DNA of 64,000 nt from Bosea vaviloviae (lineage in GTDB: Bacteria > Pseudomonadota > Alphaproteobacteria > Rhizobiales > Beijerinckiaceae). Every line of letters starts with the position of its first letter. Positions within the stretch are counted from its first letter, which is position 1. The notes below the pieces were generated by a model. That model made no database searches and was not told the DNA's origin. It saw nothing but the letters and a program-made list of their open reading frames with translations. This document shows positions 33,554 to 43,127 of the stretch, piece after piece. The DNA is taken from positions 248,001 to 312,000 of the forward strand of contig NZ_CP017147.1 in the NCBI RefSeq assembly GCF_001741865.1, read 5' to 3'. The position numbers and the translations under genes were made by a program.

Positions 33554-35047
33554 TCAGGCCGCGTCCTCGCCTTCAGCACCAGACTCATTCTCGATCAGCC
33601 CGTAATCCTTGAGCTTGCGATAGAGCGTCGAGCGGCCGATGCCGAGCTTGCGCGATATCTCCGACATGTGACCGCGGTAATGCGTCAGCGCGAATTTGAT
33701 GATCTCGCGCTCGAGAGCATCGAGCTTGCGCATGTCGGACCCCGCGACAAGTTCGAGCGAATTGGGATCGCGCACCGGCATCTGGATGATGCGCGGCGTG
33801 TCGTTGCGCATGTCCTGGCGCATCAGCGAGGCCGACACCGGCGGGATGCGGATGTCGAAGCCCTCCATCTGGGCCGCGATCTGCGGGAACTCGGCCACGG
33901 TCAATTCGTCGCCATCGGCCAGGACCACCGCGCGGAACATCGCGTTCTCGAGCTGGCGGACATTGCCCGGCCAGTCATAGCCGCTGATCAGCCCAAGCGC
34001 CTCGGCGCTGAGCCCGCGCAGCTTCTTGCCTTCCTCAGCGGCGAAGCGCGCCAGGAAACCGCGCGCCAGATCGGCGATATCCTCGCGGCGCTGGCGCAAG
34101 GGCGGAAGCGTGATCGGGAAGACGTTGAGGCGGTAATAGAGATCCTCGCGGAACTCGCCCTGCTTCACCTGGTCGAGCAGGCTCTTATTGGTCGCGGAGA
34201 TGATGCGGATATCGACGCGCACCGACTTCTTGGCGCCGACAGGGTCGACCTCACCCTCCTGGATGGCACGCAATAACTTGACCTGCGCGTCGAGCGGCAA
34301 TTCGCCGACCTCGTCGAGGAAGAGCGTGCCGCCATTGGCCTCGACGAATTTGCCGATATGGCGCTCGGTCGCGCCGGTGAAGGCGCCCTTCTCATGGCCG
34401 AACAGGATCGACTCGACGAGATTATGCGGGATCGCGCCGCAGTTCACCGTGACGAAGGGCTTGCCCTTGCGGTCGCTGGTGCCTTGGATCGCGCGCGCCA
34501 GCACCTCCTTGCCAACGCCCGATTCGCCCTCGACCAAGATCGGGATATTGGATTTGGCAGCGCGCTCGGCCAGGCGCACCACGCGCGCCATGTCGGCACT
34601 CTTGGTGGCGAGGTCGCGGAAACCGAGCGTGCCGGAGACACGCCGCTTGATGTGACGCAATTCATGTTCGAGCGCGCCCAGCTTCAGCGCGTTCTTGAGC
34701 GATATCTGCAGGCGTTCCGCGCCGACCGGCTTGACCACGAAATCGACCGCGCCGGCGCGTATCGCCGAGACGACGGTCTCGATCGAGCTATGCGCCGTCT
34801 GCACGATGACCGGCGTCTCGATGCCGCGCTCGCGCAGCGCCGCGAGCACACCCATGCCATCGAGCTCCGGCATGACGAGATCGAGCACCACGGCATCGAA
34901 TTTCTCGCCCTCCCCATGGCCAAGCAGATTGACCGCCTCGCTGCCGCTCTCGACGACGACCACATCGTAACCAAAGCGCTTCAGCATCGCGTCGAGCAGA
35001 CGGCGCTGGACGGGATCGTCGTCGACGACGAGAACGGTGGCGGACAT
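33554..35047 (-). CDS. NtrC-family sigma-54 response regulator
   Basis: The 497-residue protein has a receiver domain (about residues 1-120) with phospho-acceptor Asp56 and Lys106. The AAA+ sigma-54 domain has Walker A GESGVGKE (174-181) and the GAFTGA loop (221-226), plus '[17 protein letters not shown]'. A C-terminal Fis-type helix-turn-helix contains '[20 protein letters not shown]'. It would activate sigma-54 promoters on phosphorylation. No histidine kinase lies in the window, so the partner is elsewhere. About 60 residues between the AAA and HTH domains are a variable linker. The next gene, the L,D-transpeptidase, is a possible target but this is untested. Confidence 0.93.
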   Translation of the reverse strand: MSATVLVVDDDPVQRRLLDAMLKRFGYDVVVVESGSEAVNLLGHGEGEKFDAVVLDLVMPELDGMGVLAALRERGIETPVIVQTAHSSIETVVSAIRAGAVDFVVKPVGAERLQISLKNALKLGALEHELRHIKRRVSGTLGFRDLATKSADMARVVRLAERAAKSNIPILVEGESGVGKEVLARAIQGTSDRKGKPFVTVNCGAIPHNLVESILFGHEKGAFTGATERHIGKFVEANGGTLFLDEVGELPLDAQVKLLRAIQEGEVDPVGAKKSVRVDIRIISATNKSLLDQVKQGEFREDLYYRLNVFPITLPPLRQRREDIADLARGFLARFAAEEGKKLRGLSAEALGLISGYDWPGNVRQLENAMFRAVVLADGDELTVAEFPQIAAQMEGFDIRIPPVSASLMRQDMRNDTPRIIQMPVRDPNSLELVAGSDMRKLDALEREIIKFALTHYRGHMSEISRKLGIGRSTLYRKLKDYGLIENESGAEGEDAA

Positions 35048-35259
35048 GAAACCTCGAAGGCCAGGCAGAGCGAAAACGACATCGCGAGACGGAATCGGCT
35101 GTTCCGTTCTGGGTCATCCTCGGCCAGAACGGTTAAGCGGCGCTTAAGCGCCACAGCCTGCGTCAAACCATCTCTGCCCGGCGCTCCGGCGTTGATCGCA
35201 AACGCCGCTCCGCGCATATGAGTGGGGAAGGCCTATCGGGCCAGCGAGGTGTTGCAGAG

Positions 35260-37116
35260 ATGAATTTCGTCGTGACAGGGATGGTCGATCCCGCCGCTTT
35301 CGCCACAGCTGCCGAGCGCTCGGCGCGCAGCGCCAAGGCGCTGGGCCCGCTGCCGGAATGGGATCTGAGCCACCTCTACCCGGCGATGGATTCGCCCGCC
35401 TTCAAGGCCGACCTCGAACGCGCTTTGAGCGAATCGCAGCGCTTCGCCGAACTCTATCGCGGCAAGCTCGGCCCGTTCGCCCAGCGCGAGGACGCCGCGA
35501 CCGTGCTGGCCGAGGCGGTCGCCGGTTATGAGACGCTCAGCGACCTGCTCGGGCGAATCGGCGCTTATGCCGGCCTGGTCTATTCCGGCGATACCACCGA
35601 CCCGCAGCGCGCGAAATTCTATGGCGACACGCAGGACCGCCTGAACGCGGCCGTGACAGAATTGCTCTTCTTCGAGCTGGAGCTGAACCGGATCGACCCC
35701 GCGCTGATGGCGCGCATCTCGGGCCAGGCGCCGCTTTCGCATTGGAAGCCCTGGCTCGACGACCTCGCCAAGGACAAGCCGCACCAGCTCGAGGATCGCA
35801 TCGAGGAATTGTTCCACGAGAAGTCGATGACCGGGCAAGCGGCCTGGAACCGGCTCTTCGACGAGACCATCGCCTCGCTGCGCTTCACGCTCGACGGCGA
35901 GGAACTGACGCTCGAACTGACGCTGAACAAGCTGCAGGACGCCGACGGCGCGGTCCGCAAGGCTGCGGCCGAAGCGCTGGGCGAGGTCTTCCGCGGTCAA
36001 TTGCGCAGCTTCGCGCTGATCACCAACACGCTCGCCAAGGACAAGGAGATTTCCGACCGCTGGCGCAAATTCGAGGATGTCGCGGATTCCCGCCATCTAG
36101 CCAATCGCGTCGAGCGAGAGGTCGTGGACGCTCTCGTTTCCGCGGTACGCGAGGCCTATCCGCGCCTGTCGCACCGCTACTACAAGCTCAAGGCCAAATG
36201 GTTCGGCCGCGAGCAGCTCGATTTCTGGGACCGCAACGCGCCGCTGCCGCAAGTCGAGCAGCGCACCATTCCCTGGGCCGAGGCGCGCGACACCGTGCTC
36301 GACGCCTACCACGCCTTCTCGCCCGAGATGGCCGGCATCGCGCGGCGCTTCTTCGATGAGTGCTGGATCGACGCGCCGGCGCGCCCCGGCAAGGCGCCGG
36401 GCGCGTTTGCTCACCCGACCGTGCCATCCGCGCATCCCTATGTGCTCGTGAACTATCAGGGCAAGCCGCGTGACGTGATGACGCTGGCCCATGAGCTCGG
36501 CCATGGCGTCCACCAGGTGCTGGCCGGCCCCAATGGCGCACTGATGGCGCCGACGCCATTGACGCTGGCCGAGACCGCCAGCGTCTTCGGGGAGATGCTG
36601 ACCTTCCGCCGCCTGCTCGACGGCACCAGGGACGCAAAGCAGCGCAAGGCGATGCTGGCGGCCAAGGTCGAGGACATGATCAACACGGTCGTGCGCCAGA
36701 TCGCGTTCTACTCCTTCGAGCGCAAGGTCCATGAGGCGCGCAGATCAGGCGAGCTGACGGCTGAGAATCTCTGCGAACTCTGGATGAGCGTGCAGGCTGA
36801 GAGCCTGGGGCCGGCGATCAGGCTGGGATCGGGCTACGAGCCGTTCTGGTGCTACATCCCGCACTTCATCCATTCGCCGTTCTACGTCTACGCCTATGCC
36901 TTCGGCGATTGCCTGGTGAACTCGCTTTACGGCGTCTACCAGAACGCAGCCGAGGGCTTCCAGGAGCGCTATTTCGCCCTGCTCTCGGCCGGCGGCACCA
37001 AGCACCATTCCGAGCTGCTCGCGCCCTTCGGCCTCGACGCCCGCGATCCCGCCTTCTGGCAGATCGGGTTGAAGATGATCGAGGGGATGATCATCGAGCT
37101 GGAAGGAATGGAGTAG
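35260..37116 (+). CDS. pepF: Oligoendopeptidase F (M3 family)
   Basis: The cytoplasmic zinc metallopeptidase cleaves short peptides. The M3 zinc site is 'TLAHELGHGVHQ' (HExxH), followed by the distal Glu in 'PLTLAETASVFGEM'. Residues conserved at the C-terminus include 'YEPFWCYIPHFIHSPFYVY'. I used ATG 35260 (618 residues), as the 14 codons before it in frame (ATG 35218) lack an SD, while 35260 has GAGGTG upstream; ATG 35281 is a third option. Divergent from the response-regulator gene. The stop runs into a long inverted repeat. Confidence 0.92.
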   Translation: MNFVVTGMVDPAAFATAAERSARSAKALGPLPEWDLSHLYPAMDSPAFKADLERALSESQRFAELYRGKLGPFAQREDAATVLAEAVAGYETLSDLLGRIGAYAGLVYSGDTTDPQRAKFYGDTQDRLNAAVTELLFFELELNRIDPALMARISGQAPLSHWKPWLDDLAKDKPHQLEDRIEELFHEKSMTGQAAWNRLFDETIASLRFTLDGEELTLELTLNKLQDADGAVRKAAAEALGEVFRGQLRSFALITNTLAKDKEISDRWRKFEDVADSRHLANRVEREVVDALVSAVREAYPRLSHRYYKLKAKWFGREQLDFWDRNAPLPQVEQRTIPWAEARDTVLDAYHAFSPEMAGIARRFFDECWIDAPARPGKAPGAFAHPTVPSAHPYVLVNYQGKPRDVMTLAHELGHGVHQVLAGPNGALMAPTPLTLAETASVFGEMLTFRRLLDGTRDAKQRKAMLAAKVEDMINTVVRQIAFYSFERKVHEARRSGELTAENLCELWMSVQAESLGPAIRLGSGYEPFWCYIPHFIHSPFYVYAYAFGDCLVNSLYGVYQNAAEGFQERYFALLSAGGTKHHSELLAPFGLDARDPAFWQIGLKMIEGMIIELEGME

Positions 37117-37121
37117 GACGG

Positions 37122-37194
37122 GGGCGAGTAGCGAGTGGCGAGTGGCGACGAGAAATTAGACGACCATTCGCCACTCGCCATTCGCTACTCGCCC
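37122..37194. repeat. Inverted repeat between convergent pepF and OMP genes
   Basis: The arms 37122-37145 and 37171-37194 pair at 23 of 24 positions around a 25-nt loop. The unit repeats a 'GCGAGTGGCGAGTGG' theme. It lies within 5 bp of both stops and could end both messages. Confidence 0.8.
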
Positions 37195-38718
37195 TCAGAA
37201 CTGCACCCTCAATCCCACCTGCGCGACGTTCGCCGTGTAGTCCGAGCCCTGAGCGGTCGAGTTCAGGCGCTCATGGGTGAAGCTCGCCCGCACCGAGAAG
37301 GTCCGGGTCAGCTTGTACTCGACACGGGCGCCCATGCTGGAGAAATCCTCACGCAGGCCCTGCCCGTCATATTCGGTGCGGCCGAAATTGGCGAAGCCGG
37401 TGAGGGTCAGGTTGCGGCGCAGCGCATGCGCTATTTCCAGCGAGACGCGCCTTGCCGTCGTGCCCGACGAGCCGGCGATGGTGGTGTCGCCGAGCTCCGA
37501 GGTGCCGCGCAGGGTCACCGTCGTCAACGGCGTCGGCGACCACAGGATCGCGGCATCGCCGATGAAGCCGCGCAGGTTCTTCAATCGGTCGTCGTCATAG
37601 GCCCGGTCCTGATAGCCGGCCGAGACTTCGCCCGTGACCAGCCGGCTGAGCTCGAAGGTCGAGCCGACCCGCCCCGTCAGGCCGTTGGAGGAGCGCTGAT
37701 AGCCTGAGGAATCGACGGACTGATCGAATTGCCGCGTGTCGATCTCGCCCTGGATGAAGGGCTTGAAGCCCGGCGTCACCTCATAGGCCGCGCGCAGCCT
37801 GACGCCATATTGCGTCTGATTGCGGTCCTTCTGGCTGAGCGTCGCGCCGCTGGTGAGCTTGGCGTCTTCATAGTCGCTGCGGTCGACCGAGCCGCGCAGC
37901 GTCAATTGCAGGCGATTCATGTCATGGGTCACGCCGGCCGAGGCACCGTATTGATAGACCAAGGGCCGGCCGGTGACGGAGGCCGTGAGATCGGGCGAGC
38001 CCGGGCGCTGCGTGTCGAGCTTGAACCGGCTCTCGAGCAGGATGCGGGTGTCGCGCGTCGCATCCAGCCGCAGATCGAGATTACCCTCGCCATCGGGGCG
38101 CGAGGCGTCCCTGTCGCGGAAATAATCGGAATAGCCGGCGCGCAGCGAGCCTTTCAGCTCGTTGGTATTCCAGTCCGACTGGATGGCGAGATCAGCCTCA
38201 TGGCGGCTGAACGGGGAGCTGTTGCGTGCCGCTCCGCTGACCCGCTGCGGGTTGTTGTCATAGCCGATCGAATTGGTGAAGCCCGGCTTCAGCGTGACAT
38301 TGCCGAGCCGCAGGCCGAGCGGTGCGTAGGGGTCTTCCTCGACAGCCGTCTTGCGCCGGCGCGGCGGCGGCGGATCGGGCGCCGGCGGCAGACCGGTGAC
38401 GATGCGCTGCGGCGCGCGGAACTGGCGCTGCGTGACGCCGCGCAGGCCACGCGCCTGCACCGGCTTGCTCGCACGCGGCGGCGGCCGGCGCGACACCACC
38501 GAATTCTGGTCCTGGATCAGGATGGCGGGGTCTGCGACACCGCTCGGCGTGCTGGGAAAGCCCGACGGAGAGGGTGCGGCAGGCTTGTCCTGCGCGACAT
38601 AGACCGGTGTGCCGCTGCGCAAGCCCGTCGCGCGCGTCTGCGCCTGCGCGCCAGCCGTGGCGAGCACAAGGCTGGTCGCGGCGACGCCCGACAGCAGAAT
38701 GATGACGCGACGGGGCAC
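37195..38718 (-). CDS. Outer membrane beta-barrel protein
   Basis: The 507-residue protein has a signal peptide (about residues 1-27). A Pro/Arg-rich periplasmic stretch (40-125, 'PPAPDPPPPRRRK') follows. From about residue 140 on there are alternating amphipathic strands ending in a terminal Phe ('VAQVGLRVQF'), the C-terminal signal of BamA-inserted barrels. It fits the BBP2-type outer-membrane barrel family (PF10082) often linked to exopolysaccharide export; the divergent kdsD gene is also an envelope-sugar gene. Substrate unknown. GC use and length are normal for the region. Confidence 0.82.
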   Translation of the reverse strand: MPRRVIILLSGVAATSLVLATAGAQAQTRATGLRSGTPVYVAQDKPAAPSPSGFPSTPSGVADPAILIQDQNSVVSRRPPPRASKPVQARGLRGVTQRQFRAPQRIVTGLPPAPDPPPPRRRKTAVEEDPYAPLGLRLGNVTLKPGFTNSIGYDNNPQRVSGAARNSSPFSRHEADLAIQSDWNTNELKGSLRAGYSDYFRDRDASRPDGEGNLDLRLDATRDTRILLESRFKLDTQRPGSPDLTASVTGRPLVYQYGASAGVTHDMNRLQLTLRGSVDRSDYEDAKLTSGATLSQKDRNQTQYGVRLRAAYEVTPGFKPFIQGEIDTRQFDQSVDSSGYQRSSNGLTGRVGSTFELSRLVTGEVSAGYQDRAYDDDRLKNLRGFIGDAAILWSPTPLTTVTLRGTSELGDTTIAGSSGTTARRVSLEIAHALRRNLTLTGFANFGRTEYDGQGLREDFSSMGARVEYKLTRTFSVRASFTHERLNSTAQGSDYTANVAQVGLRVQF

Positions 38719-38873
38719 GCGGAGGCTCTCGCTCCAGACAAAGGCTGGCGCGCCGGCATGGCGCGCATGGTTAAGAGAGTTAGAACGAAGAGGGTTAATG
38801 GCGCGTCAATGTACCGCTCAGTGCGGCGAGGAATGGTGGCGCAGCGGCCATTCCCCGTGCTAGAGCGCCGCTC

Positions 38874-39848
38874 ATGACGGCCGACATCCGCGCTTCAGCG
38901 CTTCGCACCATCGCAACCGAGCGCTCCGGGCTCGATACGCTTCACGAGGCGCTCGCCAATGGGCTGGGCCAGCCCTTCGCGGCGGCTGTGGAGCTGATCC
39001 GCGCCGCCAGCGGCCGCGTCGTCGTCACCGGCATGGGCAAATCCGGCCATGTCGGGCGCAAGATCGCGGCGACCCTGGCCTCGACCGGCACGCCTGCGCA
39101 TTTCGTCCACCCGGCCGAAGCCAGCCATGGCGATCTCGGCATGGTCCAGCCCGAGGATGTGGTGATCGCGCTGTCCTGGTCGGGCGAGACGGCGGAGCTT
39201 GCCGCCATTGTCGGCCATACCCGGCGCTTCCGCGTCGGGCTGATCGGCCTGACCTCGAATGCCGACAGCGCGCTCGGGCGCGAGGCCGATATCGCGCTGA
39301 TCCTACCCAAGGCAGCCGAGGCCTGCCCGAATGGGCTGGCGCCGACCACATCGACGACGATGCAGATGGCGCTGGGCGACGCGCTCGCCGTCGCGCTGCT
39401 GGAGGCGCGCGGCTTCTCGCGCCAGGATTTCTTCGTCTACCACCCCGGCGGCAAGCTCGGCGCCCAGCTCAAGACGGTCGAGAGCATCATGCATCGCGGC
39501 GAGGCGCTGCCGCGCGTCGGGCTCGACGCCGCCGTCGCCGACGTCGTCGAGATGATCTCGGCCAAGGGTTTTGGCTGCGCCATCGTCGTCGACCCCGACG
39601 GCCGGCTGGCAGGCGTGGTCACCGATGGCGATCTGCGCCGGAAATTGACCTCAGGCAACGTCACCGCGCGCCGCGCCCGCGATGTGATGACGCCGAACCC
39701 GCGCCGCATCGCGCCCGACGCGCTGGCGGTCGAGGCGCTGGAGATGGTCAACCGCCTGCGCATCACCGCGCTGATCGTCGCCGATGGCGAGGACAAGCCG
39801 GTCGGGCTCGTCCATGTCCACGACCTGCTGACGCTGGGCGTGGCTTAA
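38874..39848 (+). CDS. kdsD: Arabinose-5-phosphate isomerase
   Basis: The enzyme converts ribulose-5-phosphate to arabinose-5-phosphate, the first step to KDO for lipopolysaccharide. The 324-residue product has an N-terminal SIS domain (about 40-170: 'VVVTGMGKSGHVGRKIAATL', 'IALSWSGETAELAAIV', 'GLAPTTSTTMQMALGD'). Two CBS domains follow (about 205-324: 'RVGLDAAVADVVEMI', 'VTDGDLRRKL'), the architecture of KdsD/KpsF. ATG 38874 is preceded by a 155-bp gap that separates it from the divergent OMP gene. Downstream lies a repeat-rich gap. Confidence 0.93.
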   Translation: MTADIRASALRTIATERSGLDTLHEALANGLGQPFAAAVELIRAASGRVVVTGMGKSGHVGRKIAATLASTGTPAHFVHPAEASHGDLGMVQPEDVVIALSWSGETAELAAIVGHTRRFRVGLIGLTSNADSALGREADIALILPKAAEACPNGLAPTTSTTMQMALGDALAVALLEARGFSRQDFFVYHPGGKLGAQLKTVESIMHRGEALPRVGLDAAVADVVEMISAKGFGCAIVVDPDGRLAGVVTDGDLRRKLTSGNVTARRARDVMTPNPRRIAPDALAVEALEMVNRLRITALIVADGEDKPVGLVHVHDLLTLGVA

Positions 39849-39877
39849 GGCTGCAGTCTTGGCTCGGAGCCACTGCG

Positions 39878-39980
39878 TCGTCCTGGACAAGTCGCGTAGC
39901 GGCGCAGCTCCGGGATCCATCCTAGAGCTCCGCAGCCCTCCGATGGATCCCGGGCCTCCGCTTCGCTACGCCCAGGATGA
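39878..39980. repeat. Palindromic repeat, family D
   Basis: CGGGATCCAT (39911-39920) and ATGGATCCCG (39943-39952) are perfect arms, nested in outer arms 'GTCGTCCTGG' and 'CCAGGATGACG' (39878-39887 and 39971-39982, one mismatch). A following 'CCGAGCACAAACGGCGTGCTC' (39991-40011) has a close match at about 51531-51552. This and family A fill the kdsD-serA convergent gap (39849-40131), where I see no gene. Confidence 0.75.
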
Positions 39981-40037
39981 CGGCGTATTTCCGAGCACAA
40001 ACGGCGTGCTCTGAAAGCCAGCGTGTATCCTACGCAC

Positions 40038-40118
40038 CGTCATTGCGAGCGCAGCGAAGCAATCCAGTCTCATGGAGCGCTACGCTCCCTGGATTGCTTC
40101 GCTGCGCTCGCAATGACG
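40038..40118. repeat. Palindromic intergenic repeat, family A, copy 2
   Basis: Arms 40038-40067 and 40089-40118 are perfect 30-nt inverted repeats. The 21-nt centre holds a second small palindrome, GGAGCG/CGCTCC. The core is the same as at 145-238. It sits just after the serA stop. Confidence 0.9.
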
Positions 40119-40131
40119 AGAGGTGCGCAGC

Positions 40132-41388
40132 TCACGCCCGCTGATACAAAAGCCTGGCCCTGATCGTGCCGTCGAGCGCCGCGATCTCGCGCAGGATGTC
40201 GCGCGCTTCGGGGCCGACGCTGTCGGCCTCCATCACGACGTAACCGACCTCGCCATCGGTCTGGTAGTTCTGCGCAGAGATGTTGACCTCGCGGGCGGCG
40301 AAGACGTCGTTCAGGCGCCGCAGCATGCCCGGCACATTGCGCTGGACATGGATGAAACGCGTGCCGGCGGGACGTGGCGTGAGCTGGACCTGCGGGAAAT
40401 TCACCGCGCCGACGGTCGAGCCGATATCGGAATAATCGACGAGCTTGCGCGCAACCTCAGCGCCGATGCGCTCCTGCGCCTCCTCGGTCGAGCCGCCGAC
40501 ATGAGGGGTGAGGATGACATTGGGCAGGCCCTGCAGCGGCGAGACGAAACGGTCGGCATTGGAGGCGGGCTCGACCGGGAAGACGTCGACGGCTGCGCCC
40601 GCAAGCCGGCCCTCGCGCAAGGCCACGGCCAGCGCCTCGAGATCGACCACCGTGCCGCGCGAATTGTTGATGAGATAGCTGCCCGGCCGCATCTGCGCGA
40701 TCTGCTCGGCCCCGATCATGCCATGCGTCGCCGGCGTCTCCGGTACATGCAGCGAGACGATGTCGGCATTGCCGAGCAACTCGGCGAGGCTGTCGACCGG
40801 TTCGGTGTTGCCATGGCGCAGGCGGTCGGTCTGATCGAAATAGATCACCCGCATGCCCATCGCCTCGGCGAGCGTCGAGAGCTGGCTGCCGATATTGCCG
40901 TAGCCGACGATACCCAGCACCTTGCCGCGCACCTCGAAGGATCCGTTCGCGGATTTGTCCCAGCCGCCACCATGCGCCGAGACCGAACGGTCGGTGATCT
41001 TGCGCAACAGCATGACGATCTCGCCGATCGTCAATTCGGCGACGCTGCGGGTGTTCGAGAAGGGCGCGTTGAAGACCGGCACGCCGCGCCCGCGCGCCGC
41101 CTGCAGATCGACCTGATTGGTGCCGACGGAAAAGCAGCCGACCGCGAAGAGCCGGCTCGCCTGGGCGAAGACCGGCTCCGTGAGCTGCGTGCGCGAGCGG
41201 ATGCCGAGCACATGCACGCCCTCGACGGCCTTGAGCAGCGCATCATAGTCGAGCGCCTTGGGCAGGCGGACCATATTGGTATAGCCGGCCTGGACCATCA
41301 GATCGGCGGCGGAATCATTGATGCCCTCCAGAAGCAGGACCTTGATGCGGTCCTTGGAGAGGGACAGGCGTTGCGTGCGGAGTGTCAT
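40132..41388 (-). CDS. serA: D-3-phosphoglycerate dehydrogenase
   Basis: SerA oxidises 3-phosphoglycerate, the first step of serine synthesis. The 418-residue product has the E. coli-type architecture. The N-terminal substrate domain ends near 'SNTRSVAELTIGEIVML'. The Rossmann NAD domain starts 'GKVLGIVGYGNIGSQLS'. The catalytic His is in 'ILTPHVGGSTEEAQERIG'. A C-terminal ACT domain covers about 345-418 ('FIHVQRNVPGMLRRLNDVFA'), implying serine feedback. The gene is flanked by family A repeats at both ends. No serC is adjacent. Confidence 0.95.
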   Translation of the reverse strand: MTLRTQRLSLSKDRIKVLLLEGINDSAADLMVQAGYTNMVRLPKALDYDALLKAVEGVHVLGIRSRTQLTEPVFAQASRLFAVGCFSVGTNQVDLQAARGRGVPVFNAPFSNTRSVAELTIGEIVMLLRKITDRSVSAHGGGWDKSANGSFEVRGKVLGIVGYGNIGSQLSTLAEAMGMRVIYFDQTDRLRHGNTEPVDSLAELLGNADIVSLHVPETPATHGMIGAEQIAQMRPGSYLINNSRGTVVDLEALAVALREGRLAGAAVDVFPVEPASNADRFVSPLQGLPNVILTPHVGGSTEEAQERIGAEVARKLVDYSDIGSTVGAVNFPQVQLTPRPAGTRFIHVQRNVPGMLRRLNDVFAAREVNISAQNYQTDGEVGYVVMEADSVGPEARDILREIAALDGTIRARLLYQRA

Positions 41389-41487
41389 GGAACGATCGGG
41401 CTGGCGACGGAGCGTTCGCTATAGACCCGCTGCCGCATGACACAACCGGATTCCTGCGCTCCCTGTCCTACACACTGTCGCACCCTC

Positions 41488-41605
41488 AGCGTCATTGCGA
41501 GCGAAGCGAAGCAATCTAGGAGCCGTCGAGCGAGCCCTCCTGGATTGCTTCGCGGAGCCTGTACTCGGGCTTGCAAGGCAAAACCCGGGTGCTCGCAATG
41601 ACGCT
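41488..41605. repeat. Palindromic intergenic repeat, family A, copy 3 (interrupted arm)
   Basis: The left arm begins at 41488 (AGCGTCATTGCGAGC), and its match closes at 41591-41605. The right arm has 'CTGGATTGCTTCGC' at 41540-41553, then about 37 nt of unrelated, hairpin-capable sequence (around 41554-41590), before the pairing resumes. It lies between the 5' end of serA and the stop of the NfeD gene. Confidence 0.8.
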
Positions 41606-42054
41606 CAGGCCTTCTCGACCACAAGCGTCGCGCCCTCGACCCGCACCACCTTGATGTCGCTGCCCGCCAGCAATTCCGGGCCGGTGACGCGCCAGGAGGA
41701 ATCGCCGACGCGGATGCGGCCCTCGCCGCCGGTCATCGTCGCCTCCAATCGGAAAACCTTGCCGATGAGCTGGCGGCCGCGATCGTTGAGGCCCGTCGCG
41801 GCATCGGGCTCCTCGTCCTTGCGCAGCGTCAGGCGTCGCCCGGCGAGCACGCTGACGACGCAAAGCGCCGCGAACACCAGCGCCGCGCTCTGCCAGCCGA
41901 TGCCCAAAAGCCCGGCGACGACGCCCGTCAGCAGCGCGGCGAGGCCGAGCCAGATCAGGAACACGCCCGGCGCCAGCAATTCGCCGCCGATCAGCACGAG
42001 GCCGAGCACGACCCAACTCCAGCCGCCAAGCGAGGAAAACCAGTCCAGCAGCAT
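41605..42054 (-). CDS. NfeD family membrane protein
   Basis: The 149-residue protein has an N-terminal membrane region of two to three helices ('WSWVVLGLVLIGGELLAPGV', 'GWQSAALVFAALCVVSVLAG'). A C-terminal OB-fold domain contains 'GEGRIRVGDSSWRVTGPEL', the NfeD signature. It works with SPFH proteins in membrane microdomains. Start ATG 42054 has GAGG six bases upstream; GTG 42066, overlapping the SPFH stop, is an alternative. The pair nfeD-SPFH is widespread, and the order here fits. Confidence 0.86.
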   Translation of the reverse strand: MLLDWFSSLGGWSWVVLGLVLIGGELLAPGVFLIWLGLAALLTGVVAGLLGIGWQSAALVFAALCVVSVLAGRRLTLRKDEEPDAATGLNDRGRQLIGKVFRLEATMTGGEGRIRVGDSSWRVTGPELLAGSDIKVVRVEGATLVVEKA

Positions 42055-42062
42055 GACCGGCC

Positions 42063-43043
42063 TCACCCGTTCGTGCGGCCGGACGGCGGAACCGAAGCGG
42101 CGCGGCGCGTCGCGACCGCCTCCTCGCCGAAGACCGCGCGGGTCAGTTGCGCGATGCCGCCGACAGTCCCTGCAAGCGCGGCCGCCTCGATCGGCACGAT
42201 CACCACCTTGCTGTTATGGGCGGAGGCGATCGCCTTCAGCGCGTCGGTATAGCGCTCGGCGATGAGGAAGTTCGCCGCCTGGATATCGCCCTTGCTGATC
42301 GCTTCCGAGACCATGGCGGTCGCGGACGCCTCGGCCTGGGCCGAGCGCTCGCGCGCCTCGGCGTCGCGGAAAGCGGCTTCCTTGCGGCCCTCGGCGGCGA
42401 GGATCTGCGACTGCTTCTGGCCCTCGGCCTTGAGGATCTCGGCCTGCCTCAGGCCTTCCGCCTCCAGCACCGCGGCGCGCTTCTCGCGCTCGGCCTTCAT
42501 CTGCCGGTTCATCGCGCCGGCGATATCGGCCGGCGGCAGGATGTCGCGGATCTCGATGCGCGTGACCTTGACGCCCCAGGGCGAGGCGGCGGCGTCCATC
42601 ACCCTGAGCAGCCGCTCATTGATCTCATCACGATGGGAGAGCAATTGGTCGAGGTCCATCGAGCCGACCACGGTGCGGATATTGGTCATCGTCAGGATCA
42701 TCAGGGCCTGGCCGAGCGAGGAGACCTCGTAGCTGGCCTTGGCAGCGTCGAGCACCTGGTAGAAGGCAGCGGCGTCGATGCGCACGCCGGCATTGTCCTT
42801 GGTGATCGCCTCCTGCGAAGGAATGTCGAGCACCTGCTCCATGACATTCACCTTGTGGCCGATGCGGTCGAAAAACGGCCAGATCAGGCCGAGCCCCGCG
42901 CTGAGCGTGCGCGAATAGCGGCCGAAGCGCTCGACGGTATAGTTGTAGCCCTGCGGCACGGTGCGCACGCCAAGCGCAAGCCCGAGGATGACGATACCGA
43001 CAAGGAGAAGGATGGCTATATTCGCGCCCGTCATTACAACCAT
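42063..43043 (-). CDS. SPFH/band 7 protein (QmcA-like)
   Basis: The 326-residue protein has an N-terminal membrane helix (about residues 6-27) and a band-7 domain ('VPQGYNYTVERFGRYSRTL', 'ITKDNAGVRIDAAAFYQV'). A long coiled-coil tail follows ('AEGLRQAEILKAEGQKQSQI'). It forms large oligomers associated with FtsH and the membrane quality-control system. Start ATG 43043 has GGGAGA upstream at good spacing; a longer frame starts at 43073 without an SD. It is co-transcribed with the downstream NfeD gene, 8 bp away. Confidence 0.88.
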   Translation of the reverse strand: MVVMTGANIAILLLVGIVILGLALGVRTVPQGYNYTVERFGRYSRTLSAGLGLIWPFFDRIGHKVNVMEQVLDIPSQEAITKDNAGVRIDAAAFYQVLDAAKASYEVSSLGQALMILTMTNIRTVVGSMDLDQLLSHRDEINERLLRVMDAAASPWGVKVTRIEIRDILPPADIAGAMNRQMKAEREKRAAVLEAEGLRQAEILKAEGQKQSQILAAEGRKEAAFRDAEARERSAQAEASATAMVSEAISKGDIQAANFLIAERYTDALKAIASAHNSKVVIVPIEAAALAGTVGGIAQLTRAVFGEEAVATRRAASVPPSGRTNG

Positions 43044-43127
43044 CCGAGCCGTCTCCCAATCGAGTCGTTGCAACTGCGGTGCGAATGCAACCTGACGATT
43101 GCGACGGGCTGATGCAAGGGCGAGGGT

